A DNA stretch of 64,000 bases, taken from positions 1-64,000 of the forward strand of contig CAVTBE010000004.1 in the NCBI GenBank assembly GCA_963732845.1, given 5' to 3'. The notes below the pieces were generated by a model that was given only the letters and a program-made list of their open reading frames with translations, searched no databases and was not told where the DNA came from. Shown here piece by piece: positions 42,284 to 51,553 of the stretch. This DNA comes from CAVSRC01 sp963732845 (GTDB lineage Bacteria > Pseudomonadota > Alphaproteobacteria > Rhizobiales > Kaistiaceae). The first letter of the stretch is position 1. Each line of letters starts with the position of its first letter. The position numbers and the translations under genes were made by a program.

Positions 42284-42456
42284 TCGCCTGCGGGGTCTAC
42301 CAGTGGTGAATGGAAGCGTGTTGCCAGCGCCTCAAACGGTTGCTCCGACATTTCCGCCGCTGCGCAACAAAATCGCCCCATCCGGCATGGATTTTCCGGG
42401 CTTTCTCCGTATTATCGCCGGCGCATGAGTTTCGATTGCGGCACCGCGAGGCGCTT

Positions 42457-43578
42457 TTGACCGCGCAACCGTCGATCACCACCAGCACGCTCGCCGGCCG
42501 GCTCAGGGTTGTGGCGGGGGGGACCTGGACCATTGCATTCGCGCGCGAGCTGGAGACGCTGGTCGCCGGCCTGCCGGAGCAATCCGGCGAGATCGATCTC
42601 ACCGCGGTCGAGCGGCTCGATACCTTCGGCGCGTGGCTGCTGGAAGACCTGACGCGCAAGGCGCGGCAACGCGGCGCCCCGATGGATCTCACGGCCGTGC
42701 CGGATCGCTTCCGCGTGCTGCTCGACGAGGTCGGCGAGGCCAATCGCGAGACGCCGACGCCGCGCGCCCGTCGGCGCGGCCTGATCGGTTTCGTCGAGCT
42801 GGTCGGCGCAAGTGTGTTCAGGTTCTTCGGCGAACTGACGGATTTCACCTCGATGCTCGGCGCCGTCGCGGCGGCAGCCGGCAACGCGATCATTCGCCCG
42901 CGCTTCTCGCGAATCACCTCCATTACCCATCATCTCGATCGCGTCGGCTGGCAGGCGATCGGCATCATCGTGCTGATGACCTTCCTGGTCGGCTGCATCA
43001 TTTCGCAGCAGGGCATCTACAATTTCCGCCGCTTCGGCGCCGAGGACTATGTCGTCAACCTGCTCGGTATCCTGATCCTGCGCGAAATCGGCGTGCTGCT
43101 GGTGACCATCATGGTGGCCGGGCGCTCGGGCAGTTCGTATACGGCCGAGCTCGGCTCGATGAAGATGCGCGAGGAGGTCGACGCGCTAAGGACCATGGGC
43201 GTCGATCCGGCCGATGTGCTGGTGTTGCCACGGGTCGCGGCGCTGGTCATCGCCATGCCGATCCTGACTTTCCTCGGCTCCATGGCGGCACTGGTCGGTG
43301 GCGGTCTGGTCGCCTGGTTCTATGGCGGCATGAGCCCGGAGATCTTCGTCTTGCGCCTGCGCGAGGCGGTCTCGGTCCACGATTTCCTCATCGGCATGAC
43401 CAAGGCGCCGGTCATGGCGCTGGTGGTCGGCATCATTGCCTGCACGGAAGGCATGCGGGTCCAGGGCAGCGCCGAGTCGCTTGGCCTCAAGACCACCGCG
43501 TCGGTGGTCAAGTCGATCTTCACCGTGATCGTGCTCGACGGCCTGTTCGCCATGTTCTTCGCCGCGATCGGGTGGTGA
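42457..43578 (+). CDS. mlaE: MlaE-type ABC transporter permease with N-terminal STAS domain
   Basis: About 373 residues from TTG 42457, preceded by GCGAGGCG; an ATG at 42310 would add an Arg/Cys-rich stretch unlike protein. Residues about 10-95 form a STAS-like domain (WTIAFARELETLVAGLPEQSGEIDLTAVERLDTFGAWLLEDL). The rest is MlaE/YrbE: IIVLMTFLVGCIISQQGIYNFRRFGAE, GRSGSSYTAELGSMKMREEVDALRTMGVDP. It forms the inner-membrane channel of a phospholipid transporter; MlaF and MlaD follow. In E. coli the STAS protein (MlaB) is separate; here it is fused. Confidence 0.88.
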   Translation: MTAQPSITTSTLAGRLRVVAGGTWTIAFARELETLVAGLPEQSGEIDLTAVERLDTFGAWLLEDLTRKARQRGAPMDLTAVPDRFRVLLDEVGEANRETPTPRARRRGLIGFVELVGASVFRFFGELTDFTSMLGAVAAAAGNAIIRPRFSRITSITHHLDRVGWQAIGIIVLMTFLVGCIISQQGIYNFRRFGAEDYVVNLLGILILREIGVLLVTIMVAGRSGSSYTAELGSMKMREEVDALRTMGVDPADVLVLPRVAALVIAMPILTFLGSMAALVGGGLVAWFYGGMSPEIFVLRLREAVSVHDFLIGMTKAPVMALVVGIIACTEGMRVQGSAESLGLKTTASVVKSIFTVIVLDGLFAMFFAAIGW

Positions 43579-43582
43579 GACG

Positions 43583-44374
43583 ATGAGCCCGGCTCCCCGC
43601 GACGACGCCATCATCTCGGTTCGCGACCTGGTCGCCGGCTTCGACGGGCAGACGGTGCTCAAGGGACTGAACCTCGATGTGCGCGCCGGCGAAATCCTCG
43701 GCGTGGTCGGCGGCTCGGGCGCCGGCAAGTCCGTCCTCCTGCGCTCGATCATCGGGCTGAACCGCAAACGCTCGGGCAAGATCCGCGTGTTCGACGTGGA
43801 TGCCGACGACGGCAGACGAGGCGCCTGGCGCTCGGTGGAACGGCGCTGGGGCGTGCTGTTCCAGGGCGGCGCGCTGTTCTCCTCGCTGACGGCGCGGGAG
43901 AACATCCAGTTCCCCATGCGCCAGTATCTCAACCTGCCCGATAACCTGATGGACGACCTGGCCATGGTTAAGCTGGAGCTGGTCGGCCTCAGCCCCAACG
44001 ACGCCAACAAGCTTCCCGCCGAACTCTCCGGCGGCATGACCAAGCGCGTCGGGCTCGCCCGCGCGCTGGCGCTCGATCCGGAGATCGTGTTCCTCGATGA
44101 GCCGACCTCCGGCCTCGATCCAATCGCCGCCGGCGCCTTCGACGTACTGATCCGCACGCTGCAGCATACGCTGGGCATCACCGTCTTCATGGTCACCCAC
44201 GATCTCGACAGCCTCAACACCGCCTGCGACCGGGTCGCGGCGCTGGCCGACGGCAAGATCGTCGCCGAGGGGCCGATGCAGACGCTGCTCGCCTCCGATC
44301 ATCCGTGGGTCAAGGCCTATTTCAGTGGCAGGCGCCGGCGCTCCAACGGGCGCACCGCGCAACCCAACCAATAG
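43583..44374 (+). CDS. mlaF: MlaF-type ABC transporter ATP-binding protein
   Basis: 263 residues, 4 bp after mlaE. Walker A GGSGAGKS (about 45-52), Q-loop LFQGGALFSSLTARENI, signature LSGGMTKRVGLARALA, Walker B IVFLDEPTSGLDP, H-loop THD. Typical of the Mkl/MlaF group, which powers lipid movement between the membranes. Confidence 0.93.
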   Translation: MSPAPRDDAIISVRDLVAGFDGQTVLKGLNLDVRAGEILGVVGGSGAGKSVLLRSIIGLNRKRSGKIRVFDVDADDGRRGAWRSVERRWGVLFQGGALFSSLTARENIQFPMRQYLNLPDNLMDDLAMVKLELVGLSPNDANKLPAELSGGMTKRVGLARALALDPEIVFLDEPTSGLDPIAAGAFDVLIRTLQHTLGITVFMVTHDLDSLNTACDRVAALADGKIVAEGPMQTLLASDHPWVKAYFSGRRRRSNGRTAQPNQ

Positions 44375-44388
44375 ACGGACATCAAGCC

Positions 44389-45678
44389 ATGGAAATCCGC
44401 GCACGCTATTTTCTCGTCGGCCTGTTTGTGCTGGTCGTGGCTGCTGGCGTCGTCGGCTTCATCTACTGGCTCTACAATACTGGCGGCCTCGTCCAGCGGA
44501 CGGATTACCGGGTGAGCTTCAACGGCTCGGTCTCGGGTCTGGCGCCGGGCTCGCCGGTGCTGTTCAACGGGTTGCAGGTCGGCGAAGTCAGCGGGCTGTC
44601 GCTGTCGGCGGACGATCCCGGCCTGGTGATCGCGCGCATCTCCATCGACGCGCGCACGCCGGTGCGCACCGACACCCATGTCGGCATGGATTTCCGCGGC
44701 CTGACCGGCACGGCGACGGTGGCGCTCACCGGCGGCTCGCCTTCGGCGTTGCCGCCGACGAGTGAGGACGGCCAGCCGCCACTGCTGGTCGCCGATCCGA
44801 AGTCGATCCAGGACATGGGTGCGGCAGCGCGCGAGGCGCTGACCCGGCTGAACGACATCCTCGCCGACAATGCCGTGCCGTTGAAGGACGCCATTGCCAA
44901 TATCGATGCGTTCTCCGCGGCGCTGGCGAAGAATTCCGACAAGGTCGACACGATTCTGGCGGGCCTGGAGAAATTCGTCGGCGGCGGCAACACGCCGGAA
45001 CCGATCAGCTTCGAGTTGACCGCGCCGAGCGCGTTCCCCGATATCGTCGCCCAGCCGACCGGCCAGCTCACCATTCCACCGCCAACCGCCATCGTGGCGC
45101 TCGACACGCAGCGCATCATGTTGCACAGCGCCGACGGGCTGGTGCCGACCTTCGACAATTTCCGCTTCGCCGACAGCATCCCGCTGCTCGTGCAGTCGCG
45201 GCTGACCCAGGGGTTCGAGAATGCCGGCGACCCGCGCGTGGGCACCGACGCCAGCGGCATCACCGGCGACTTCCAGCTCCTGGTCAACATCCGCAAGTTC
45301 GAGATGGCGACGGTGGGCAAGCCGACGGCAGAGGTCACGTTGATGGCGAAGCTCGTCGATGCCGGCGGCAGCGTGATCAACGCCAAGCTGTTCGAGGCGC
45401 AGGCGGCAGTCGACAGCATCGAGAACCCCGAGGTGATTGCCAAGGCAATCGACAAGGCCTTCGGCAAGACGGCGACCGATCTCATCGTCTGGTCGCTCGG
45501 TGCCATGAGCGACTCGGAGGGCGGTGGCGATAGCGGGGGTGGCGTCGACCAGAACGCCGGCGACGCGCCGTCGATGCAGACGCCCGAGCCGCCGGCCGAC
45601 ACGGCACCGCCGGCCGATGCGACCCAGCCGCCGGCGGATGCCGCACCGGCAAGCGCGGCACCGGCAACGGCGCAGTAG
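44389..45678 (+). CDS. mlaD: MlaD-like MCE protein fused to a PqiC-type auxiliary domain
   Basis: 429 residues from ATG 44389. One N-terminal membrane helix (about 8-28), an MCE domain (about 38-115: YRVSFNGSVSGLAPGSPVLFNGLQVGEV, DFRGLTGTATVALTGG), a helical segment, then residues about 215-375 resembling the ABC-transport auxiliary/PqiC domain (FDNFRFADSIPLLVQSRLTQGFENAG, FQLLVNIRKFEM, AKLFEAQAAVDS, AIDKAFGKTATDLIVW). It ends in a Pro/Ala-rich tail. It is the periplasmic lipid-binding part of the transporter. The auxiliary lipoprotein, normally separate, is in the same chain. Confidence 0.9.
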   Translation: MEIRARYFLVGLFVLVVAAGVVGFIYWLYNTGGLVQRTDYRVSFNGSVSGLAPGSPVLFNGLQVGEVSGLSLSADDPGLVIARISIDARTPVRTDTHVGMDFRGLTGTATVALTGGSPSALPPTSEDGQPPLLVADPKSIQDMGAAAREALTRLNDILADNAVPLKDAIANIDAFSAALAKNSDKVDTILAGLEKFVGGGNTPEPISFELTAPSAFPDIVAQPTGQLTIPPPTAIVALDTQRIMLHSADGLVPTFDNFRFADSIPLLVQSRLTQGFENAGDPRVGTDASGITGDFQLLVNIRKFEMATVGKPTAEVTLMAKLVDAGGSVINAKLFEAQAAVDSIENPEVIAKAIDKAFGKTATDLIVWSLGAMSDSEGGGDSGGGVDQNAGDAPSMQTPEPPADTAPPADATQPPADAAPASAAPATAQ

Positions 45679-45698
45679 GCGGGAGGTCTGCCCGGCGT

Positions 45699-46310
45699 CT
45701 AGTCCTTCGGCGCAGTGGCGGCCATCGCCGGGCGCGCGGCGAAAGCGGCGAACCAGGTCGCGAGCTGCGGGCGCTCCGTGCGCCAGCCGAGATCGGGGAA
45801 GCGGAAATCCAGATAGGCCAGCGCGCAGGCCGTGGCGATGGTGCCGATGTCGACGCGGGGACCGAAGCCGGCGGCGCTGCTCTCCATGCGGTCGAGCGCC
45901 TTTTCTACCTTGTCGTGCTGGCCGTCACGCCATTCTGGCCACAGCAAGGCCGGCGGCCGGAGCGACGTCTCGTAGCGCTCGAGCAGCGCGGCATCCAGCA
46001 TGCCGTCGGCGAGCGCCTGTTCGGTGAGCGACCGCCAGCGCTCCGGACCGGCGGCCGGGATGAGCCGACCGCCGCCGGCCAGCGCATCGAGGTGCTCGAG
46101 GATCACGCGGCTGTCGAAGAGGATCATGCCGTCGTCGGCGACGAGGGTGGGAAGCTTGCCGAGGGGATTGTCGGCGATCACCGGATTGGTGCGCACGATC
46201 GGGCTGACCTTGGCGGCTATCGTCTCGATGCGGTCGGCGAGGCCAAGTTCGATGGCCGCGACCATGACCTTGCGGACATAGGGCGAGGTGGTGGAGTGAT
46301 AGAGCTTCAT
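45699..46310 (-). CDS. Glutathione S-transferase
   Basis: 203 residues from ATG 46310. N-terminal thioredoxin-fold domain MKLYHSTTSPYVRKVMVAAIELGL with Ser/Thr/Tyr near the N-terminus, and the cis-Pro region NPLGKLPTLVADDGMILFDSRVILEHLD (the DS.vI motif). C-terminal helical domain WRSLTEQALADGMLDAALLERYE and TACALAYLDFRFPDLGW. GST of the bacterial YfcF/YibF-like group. It faces the Mla operon and has no obvious partner. Confidence 0.9.
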   Translation of the reverse strand: MKLYHSTTSPYVRKVMVAAIELGLADRIETIAAKVSPIVRTNPVIADNPLGKLPTLVADDGMILFDSRVILEHLDALAGGGRLIPAAGPERWRSLTEQALADGMLDAALLERYETSLRPPALLWPEWRDGQHDKVEKALDRMESSAAGFGPRVDIGTIATACALAYLDFRFPDLGWRTERPQLATWFAAFAARPAMAATAPKD

Positions 46311-46470
46311 GAGGCTTTCCCCGACGATCTTTGGTCTGGCCATGCTCTAGAACCCAGCCCTTCCGTCGGCAAGGGCGGCGGTTGGGCGAAGCACGGCGAA
46401 TTCGCCCGATCTCGTTAAGTGTCTGGTGAGGGAGGCCGTGCTTTGGGCGGTATGGAACAGGGAGGCTTTC

Positions 46471-46935
46471 ATGGCAGGACTGACACGCAGGTTCACGGTT
46501 CTGGCGGCGGTATTCGCAATGCTGGCCACGCTCGGTCTCGGCACGATGCAGGCCCGCGCCGACGGCTCGGGACTCCAGGACGAGGCGAACAAGGCCGTCA
46601 GCTCCTGGGTGGCGGCGGTGACCAGCGGCGACAAGAGCGTCGTGGCGGCCGTGCTTGCGCCGGAGTTCCAGATCGTCCGTGACAACGGTGTCGCCTATGA
46701 CCGCGACCAGTATCTCGCCGGCGATCTGCCCAAGATCGCCGCGCCGCCGCCGGTGAGCGAACTGGTTGCGACCGGCGGGGGCGACGTGATGGTCGTCCGC
46801 TACGTTCTGACGATCGATGCGACGGTTGGCGGCGCGGCCATGCAGGCCAGGGCGCCGCGGCTGACGGTCTTCCGGCGGGTCGGTGGAAAATGGCTGGTTT
46901 CGGCCCACGCCAATTTCGCCGTGATCGGGAAATAG
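46471..46935 (+). CDS. Secreted NTF2-like (DUF4440/SnoaL-type) protein
   Basis: 154 residues from ATG 46471, preceded by CAGGGAGG. Signal peptide RRFTVLAAVFAMLATLGLGTMQARA. Mature part DEANKAVSSWVAAVTSGDKSVVAAVLAPEFQIVRDNGVAYDRDQYL and RAPRLTVFRRVGGKWLVSAHANFAVIG, the cone-shaped NTF2-like fold of nuclear-transport-factor-2/DUF4440 proteins. No catalytic residues can be assigned. Confidence 0.75.
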   Translation: MAGLTRRFTVLAAVFAMLATLGLGTMQARADGSGLQDEANKAVSSWVAAVTSGDKSVVAAVLAPEFQIVRDNGVAYDRDQYLAGDLPKIAAPPPVSELVATGGGDVMVVRYVLTIDATVGGAAMQARAPRLTVFRRVGGKWLVSAHANFAVIGK

Positions 46936-47019
46936 GGGCTCGTCCGATCACGCACCCGCAGGTCTTCGGATCGGTGCGCCGATAGGGTAGATTTGTCGGT
47001 CAGCAGAGAGGTAGCGGCC

Positions 47020-48031
47020 GTGCAAGACCCCGTCCTGTCCCGCGAATCCGCCGCGATCCACCATCTGAGGAACGCGCCCGACCAGCCCAACAATCCCGGC
47101 ATCCCGTTCGATGCGGAGCCGGTCGCCGGCGTGCGCGTGAATCTCTCGGCGGTGGAACGCCGCGCGGCGACGCTGCCGAGACGGCGGACGGTGAAGAAGG
47201 CGTACCAGGCGGCCTGGCTGGTCAAGGCGCTGGAATGCATCGACCTCACCACGCTTTCCGGCGACGACAGCGAGGGGCGGGTGCGCCGGCTCTGCGCCAA
47301 GGCACGCCATCCGCTGCGCCCTGATATCCTCGAGGGGCTGGGGCTGACCGACCGTCGCGTGACCACCGCCGCCGTTTGCGTCTATCACCGCTTCGTGGCG
47401 ACGGCGAAGGACGCTCTGGAGGGCTCCGGCATTCCGGTGGCGGCGGTCTCGACCGCGTTTCCGGCGGGGCTGGCGCCGTTCGAGACGCGGCTTGCCGAGA
47501 TCAAGGCGTCGGTCGCCGCCGGCGCCGACGAGATCGACATCGTCATCACCCGCGAGCATGTGCTGCGGGGCAACTGGCAGGCGCTCTATGACGAGGTGAA
47601 GGCCTTCAAGGAAGCCTGCGGGCCGGCGCATATGAAGGCGATTCTGGGCACCGGCGACCTCAAGACTTCTCAGGAATGTCGGGCGCGCCTCGCTGGTGGC
47701 GATGATGGCCGGCACCGACTTCATCAAGACCTCGACCGGCAAGGAAGACGTCAACGCGACGCTGCCGGTGGCGCTGGTGATGGTGCGCGCCATCCGCGCC
47801 TATCGCGAGATGACCGGCAACATCGTCGGCTTCAAGCCGGCCGGCGGCATCTCCACCGCCAAGGACGCCATGAGCTTCCAGTTCGTGATGAAGGAGGAAC
47901 TCGGCACCCTATGGCTGCAGCCGGGCCTGTTCCGCATCGGCGCCTCGTCGCTGCTCGCCGACATCGAGCGCCAGCTCGAATATTACGTCACCGGCCGCTA
48001 CGCCTCCTTCGAGCGTCACGCGATGGCGTGA
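47020..48031 (+). pseudogene. deoC: Deoxyribose-phosphate aldolase, single-base frameshift
   Basis: From GTG 47020 (after AGAGAGGTAG) the protein reads LECIDLTTLSGDDSEGRVRRLCAKA, VCVYHRFVATAKDAL, VAAVSTAFPAG, GADEIDIVITREHVL and HMKAILGTGDL up to QECR. The catalytic segment VAMMAGTDFIKTSTGKEDVNATLPVALVMVRAI and GFKPAGGI follows in the next frame to 48031. One extra G in the GGG at about 47681-47683 explains it. DeoC cleaves 2-deoxyribose-5-phosphate to glyceraldehyde-3-phosphate and acetaldehyde. The Schiff-base lysine (FIKTSTGK) lies after the break. The next gene is an aldehyde dehydrogenase that could use the acetaldehyde. Confidence 0.87.
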
Positions 48032-48045
48032 AAGGACCAAGAGCC

Positions 48046-50427
48046 ATGTCGGTTGCTGATATCCTCGACACCATGGACTACGGGCCGGCGCCCGAGAACG
48101 ACACCGAGGCGCGTGACTGGATCGCGCGGCATGCCGAGGGCGCCAAGCTGTTCATCAACGGCGCCTGGGTGGCACCGGAATCGGGCCAGTGGCTGGAAAC
48201 GCACGATCCCTCCACCGGCGCGACCATCATGCGGTTCGCGCGCGGCGATGCGGCGGATGTCGACGCGGCGGTCAAGGCGGCGCGCAAGGCGCAGGGACCG
48301 TGGGCGCGGCTCCCCGGCCATGCCCGTGCGAAGTACCTCTACGCCATCGCCCGGCTGATCCAGCGCCACAGCCGGCTGTTCGCCGTGCTCGAGGCCATCG
48401 ACAACGGCAAGCCGATCCGCGAGACGCGCGACATCGACATTCCGCTGGTGGCGCGGCACTTCTACAACCATGCCGGCTGGGCCGAGCTGATGGACATCGA
48501 ACTTGCCGACCGCATGGCGGTGGGCGTGTGCGGCCAGATCATCCCGTGGAACTTCCCGTTGCTGATGGCCGCCTGGAAGATCGCCCCGGCGATCGCGCTG
48601 GGCAACACCAGCGTGCTCAAGCCGGCGAAGTTCACGCCGCTCTCGGCGCTGCTTTTCGCCGAGATCTGTGAGATGGCCGGCCTGCCCAAAGGCGTGGTCA
48701 ATGTGGTGACCGGCGACGGCGCCACCGGCGAGTTGATCGTCACGCATCCGGACATCGACAAGATCGCCTTCACCGGCTCGACCGAGGTCGGTCGCAGGAT
48801 CCGCGAACTGACCGCCGGGACGGGCAAGTCGTTGACGCTGGAACTCGGCGGCAAGTCGCCCTTCATCGTCTTCGACGATGCCGATCTCGATTCGGCCGTG
48901 GAGGGCGTGGTCGATGCCATCTGGTTCAATCAGGGCCAGGTGTGCTGCGCCGGCTCGCGCCTGCTGGTGCAGGAGGGCATCCACGATGCCTTCGTCGCCA
49001 AGCTGAAGGTGCGGCTGGAGACGCTGCGCGTCGGGCCGCCGCTCGACAAGACCATCGATATCGGCGCCATCATTTCGCCGGAGCAGCTCGAACGGATCGC
49101 GAGCCTCGTCTGCCAGGGCGTGGCGGAAGGGGCTGAGGTCTTCCAGGGGAGCGCGCCGCTGCCCGCCACCGGCTGCTATTTCCCGCCGACGCTGATGACC
49201 AATGTCGAGCCGGCCTCGACCGTGGCGCGGGTGGAGATCTTCGGGCCGGTGGTGGTCGAGATGACCTTCCGTACGCCGGACGAGGCGGTTCAGCTTGCCA
49301 ACAACACCGAATACGGGCTCGCGGCCAGCGTCTGGTCGGAATCGATCAACCTCGCCCTCGACATCGCGCCCAAGCTCAAATGCGGCGTGGTGTGGGTCAA
49401 CTCCACCAATCTTTTCGACGCTTCCGCCGGCTTCGGCGGCTACAAGGAATCGGGCTATGGCCGCGAGGGCGGCCGCGAGGGGGTGGCCGCCTATACCAAG
49501 CCGCGCTGGATGAAATCGGCGAGGCGGCTCACCGAGAGCGCGCCGGTCAAGCCGGAGATGGGGCTGGAGCTGGTCGGCGGCGGCATCGACCGCACGGCCA
49601 AGATGTATATCGGCGGCAAGCAGGCGCGCCCCGACGGCGGCTATTCGCGCGGCGTCGCCTCGCCCGCCGGCAAGCTTGTCGGCGAGGTCGGCGAGGGCAA
49701 CCGCAAGGACATCCGCGATGCGGTCGAGGCGGCGCGCAAGATCGCCCCGAAATGGGCGGCGACGTCGGAACACAACCGCGCGCAGATCCTCTACTACATC
49801 GCCGAGAATCTCGACGCGCGGGCGGCAGAGTTCGCCGACCGGCTGCGGCTCCTGCGCGGGGTCAAGAGCGCCAAGACGCGGCTGGAAGTGGATGCCTCCG
49901 TACACCACCTGTTCCAGTGGGGCGCCTGGGCCGATAAGCACGAAGGCGCGGTGCATCGCCCGCCGTTCCGCGGCCTGGCGCTGGCCGTGAACGAGCCGGT
50001 GGGCGTGGTCGGCATTGCCTGTCCGGAGGAGCCGGGCCTCATCGCCTTCGTCTCGCTGATGGGCGCGGCGATCGCCGCCGGCAATGCGGTGGTCATGCTG
50101 CCGTCGGAGGCGCAGGCGCTGATCGCCACCGACCTCTATCAGGTGCTCGATACCTCCGACGTGCCGGGCGGCGTGGTCAATATCGTCACCGGCGACAAGC
50201 GTTCGCTGGCGCTGGAACTGGCGAAACACGATGCGGTCGATGCGCTCTGGTATTTCGGCAATGCGGACGGCGCGGTGGCGCTGGAGAAGGCGTCGGCCGG
50301 CAATCTCAAGCAGACCTGGTGCGAGACGGTGAGGCGCGACTGGGACGATGCCGCCATCGGCGGCGGGCGCGAACTGCTGGCGCACGCCACCCAGGTCAAG
50401 AACATCTGGATTCCCTACGGGGAATAG
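48046..50427 (+). CDS. Aldehyde dehydrogenase with a second, incomplete ALDH domain
   Basis: 793 residues from ATG 48046, 14 bp after deoC. Residues about 30-500 are a complete ALDH: IPWNFPLLMAAWKIAPALA-type motif, GSTEVGRRI, Glu266 in LELGGKSPF, Cys300/301 in GQVCCAGSR, and EIFGPVVVEM. Residues about 510-793 form a second ALDH-like domain (MYIGGKQARPDGGYSRGVASPAGKLVGEV ... GVVGIACPEEPGLIAFVSLMGAAIAAGNAVVML). It ends without the catalytic Cys segment and is probably structural. Next to deoC it likely oxidises acetaldehyde from deoxyribose breakdown. Confidence 0.88.
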   Translation: MSVADILDTMDYGPAPENDTEARDWIARHAEGAKLFINGAWVAPESGQWLETHDPSTGATIMRFARGDAADVDAAVKAARKAQGPWARLPGHARAKYLYAIARLIQRHSRLFAVLEAIDNGKPIRETRDIDIPLVARHFYNHAGWAELMDIELADRMAVGVCGQIIPWNFPLLMAAWKIAPAIALGNTSVLKPAKFTPLSALLFAEICEMAGLPKGVVNVVTGDGATGELIVTHPDIDKIAFTGSTEVGRRIRELTAGTGKSLTLELGGKSPFIVFDDADLDSAVEGVVDAIWFNQGQVCCAGSRLLVQEGIHDAFVAKLKVRLETLRVGPPLDKTIDIGAIISPEQLERIASLVCQGVAEGAEVFQGSAPLPATGCYFPPTLMTNVEPASTVARVEIFGPVVVEMTFRTPDEAVQLANNTEYGLAASVWSESINLALDIAPKLKCGVVWVNSTNLFDASAGFGGYKESGYGREGGREGVAAYTKPRWMKSARRLTESAPVKPEMGLELVGGGIDRTAKMYIGGKQARPDGGYSRGVASPAGKLVGEVGEGNRKDIRDAVEAARKIAPKWAATSEHNRAQILYYIAENLDARAAEFADRLRLLRGVKSAKTRLEVDASVHHLFQWGAWADKHEGAVHRPPFRGLALAVNEPVGVVGIACPEEPGLIAFVSLMGAAIAAGNAVVMLPSEAQALIATDLYQVLDTSDVPGGVVNIVTGDKRSLALELAKHDAVDALWYFGNADGAVALEKASAGNLKQTWCETVRRDWDDAAIGGGRELLAHATQVKNIWIPYGE

Positions 50428-50521
50428 AGGCCAGCGGCCAAGCCCGCGTGGGGTGTGCCTCCACGTACATTGACGCCGCCGGGCGGTTCGCCTGGCGTTC
50501 CTGGCGGAGAGGGGTGCGGGC

Positions 50522-51428
50522 ATGGACGTGACGGCTTTGGAGATATTCGTCGATGTTGTTCGGCGAGGCAGCTTTGCCGCTGTTGCGCGCGATCGTGACG
50601 CTGACCCCTCGGTCATTTCGCGGACGATCGCGTCTCTCGAGGAAGAACTCGGCGGCAGATTATTCCAGCGCACGACACGACGCCTGGCGCTGACCGAGGC
50701 CGGCACGGTGTTTTTCGATCGTGTGCGGCCGGTGATCGAGGAGTTGCACGACGCGCGGGAGAGCGTTGCCGAGGCGAACACCCACGCAAGAGGTACGCTT
50801 CGCGTCACCACATCGGTGTCGTTTGGCCAGCGCCGCCTCGTGCCGCTGCTCCCCCGCTTCATGGCGCTGTACCCTGACCTGACGATCGACCTGCTTCTGA
50901 CCGAGTCGGTGGTCGATATCGTCGCTGAGGGCATCGATGTTGCCATCCGCCTTGGACATCTCACCGAATCCGGCCTCGTCGCGCGGCGACTGTTGCGCAC
51001 GTCCTATGTCGTGTGCGCGAGCCCAGCGTATCTTGCTGCGCATGCGGAGATCAGACAGCCGGAGGATCTCCGCGACCACGAGTGCCTGTTGTTTCCGTTT
51101 CCGGGTTTCCGAACGCGTTGGATATTCCGCGAGGGGAAGAGCGAGACTTCGCGAAGTCCCGGTCCGCGGGCGCGTCGTCATCTCGACGGCTGTTGCGCTG
51201 CAGCAGTGCGCGGTCGCAGGAATGGGCGTGACCTTGTTGCCGAACTGGATGGTCGCGGACGATATCGCGAGCGGGGTGCTGAAACGTGTGCTCGGGGACT
51301 ATGATGTGACGGCCTCGGACTTCGAAACCGGGATCTGGATGGTCTATCCGACGCGCGCGCATCTTCCCCTGAAGGTGCGGGTGTTCAGCGACTTCCTGCG
51401 GAAGTCGCTGAAGGAAGCGCAGGTCTGA
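50522..51428 (+). pseudogene. LysR-family regulator, single-base frameshift
   Basis: MDVTALEIFVDVVRRGSFAAVARDRDADPSVISRTIASLEEELGGRLFQRTTRRLALTEAG is a standard LysR winged helix. The effector domain continues (GTLRVTTSVSFGQRRLVPLLPRF, DLLLTESVVDIVAEGIDVAIRLG) to WIFREGKSE. The rest (LREVPVRGRVVISTAVALQQCAVAGMGVTLLPNWMVADD ... LRKSLKEAQV) is in the next frame. One extra A at about 51145 (GAGACTT for GAGCTT) reconciles both, giving about 302 residues. It is the closest relative of DhcR/CrgA-type LysR proteins and probably regulates the following SDR gene. Confidence 0.85.
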
Positions 51429-51553
51429 CGGGTCATTCGTGCGCGGACTGCATGAGTGTCTTGACGGTGCCGCAGTGTCGGCCGGCGCCGTCGGCAACTA
51501 GCCTTCCGGAGGTGCCGCTATCGGCGGCTTTAGCTCCAGCGAGGGTCGGAAAC

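Noticed and set aside
48016..51000. A leftward open frame of nearly 1000 codons across the aldehyde dehydrogenase and LysR genes
   Set aside because: Antisense shadow caused by high GC at third codon positions; no motifs, and it would cross three real genes.
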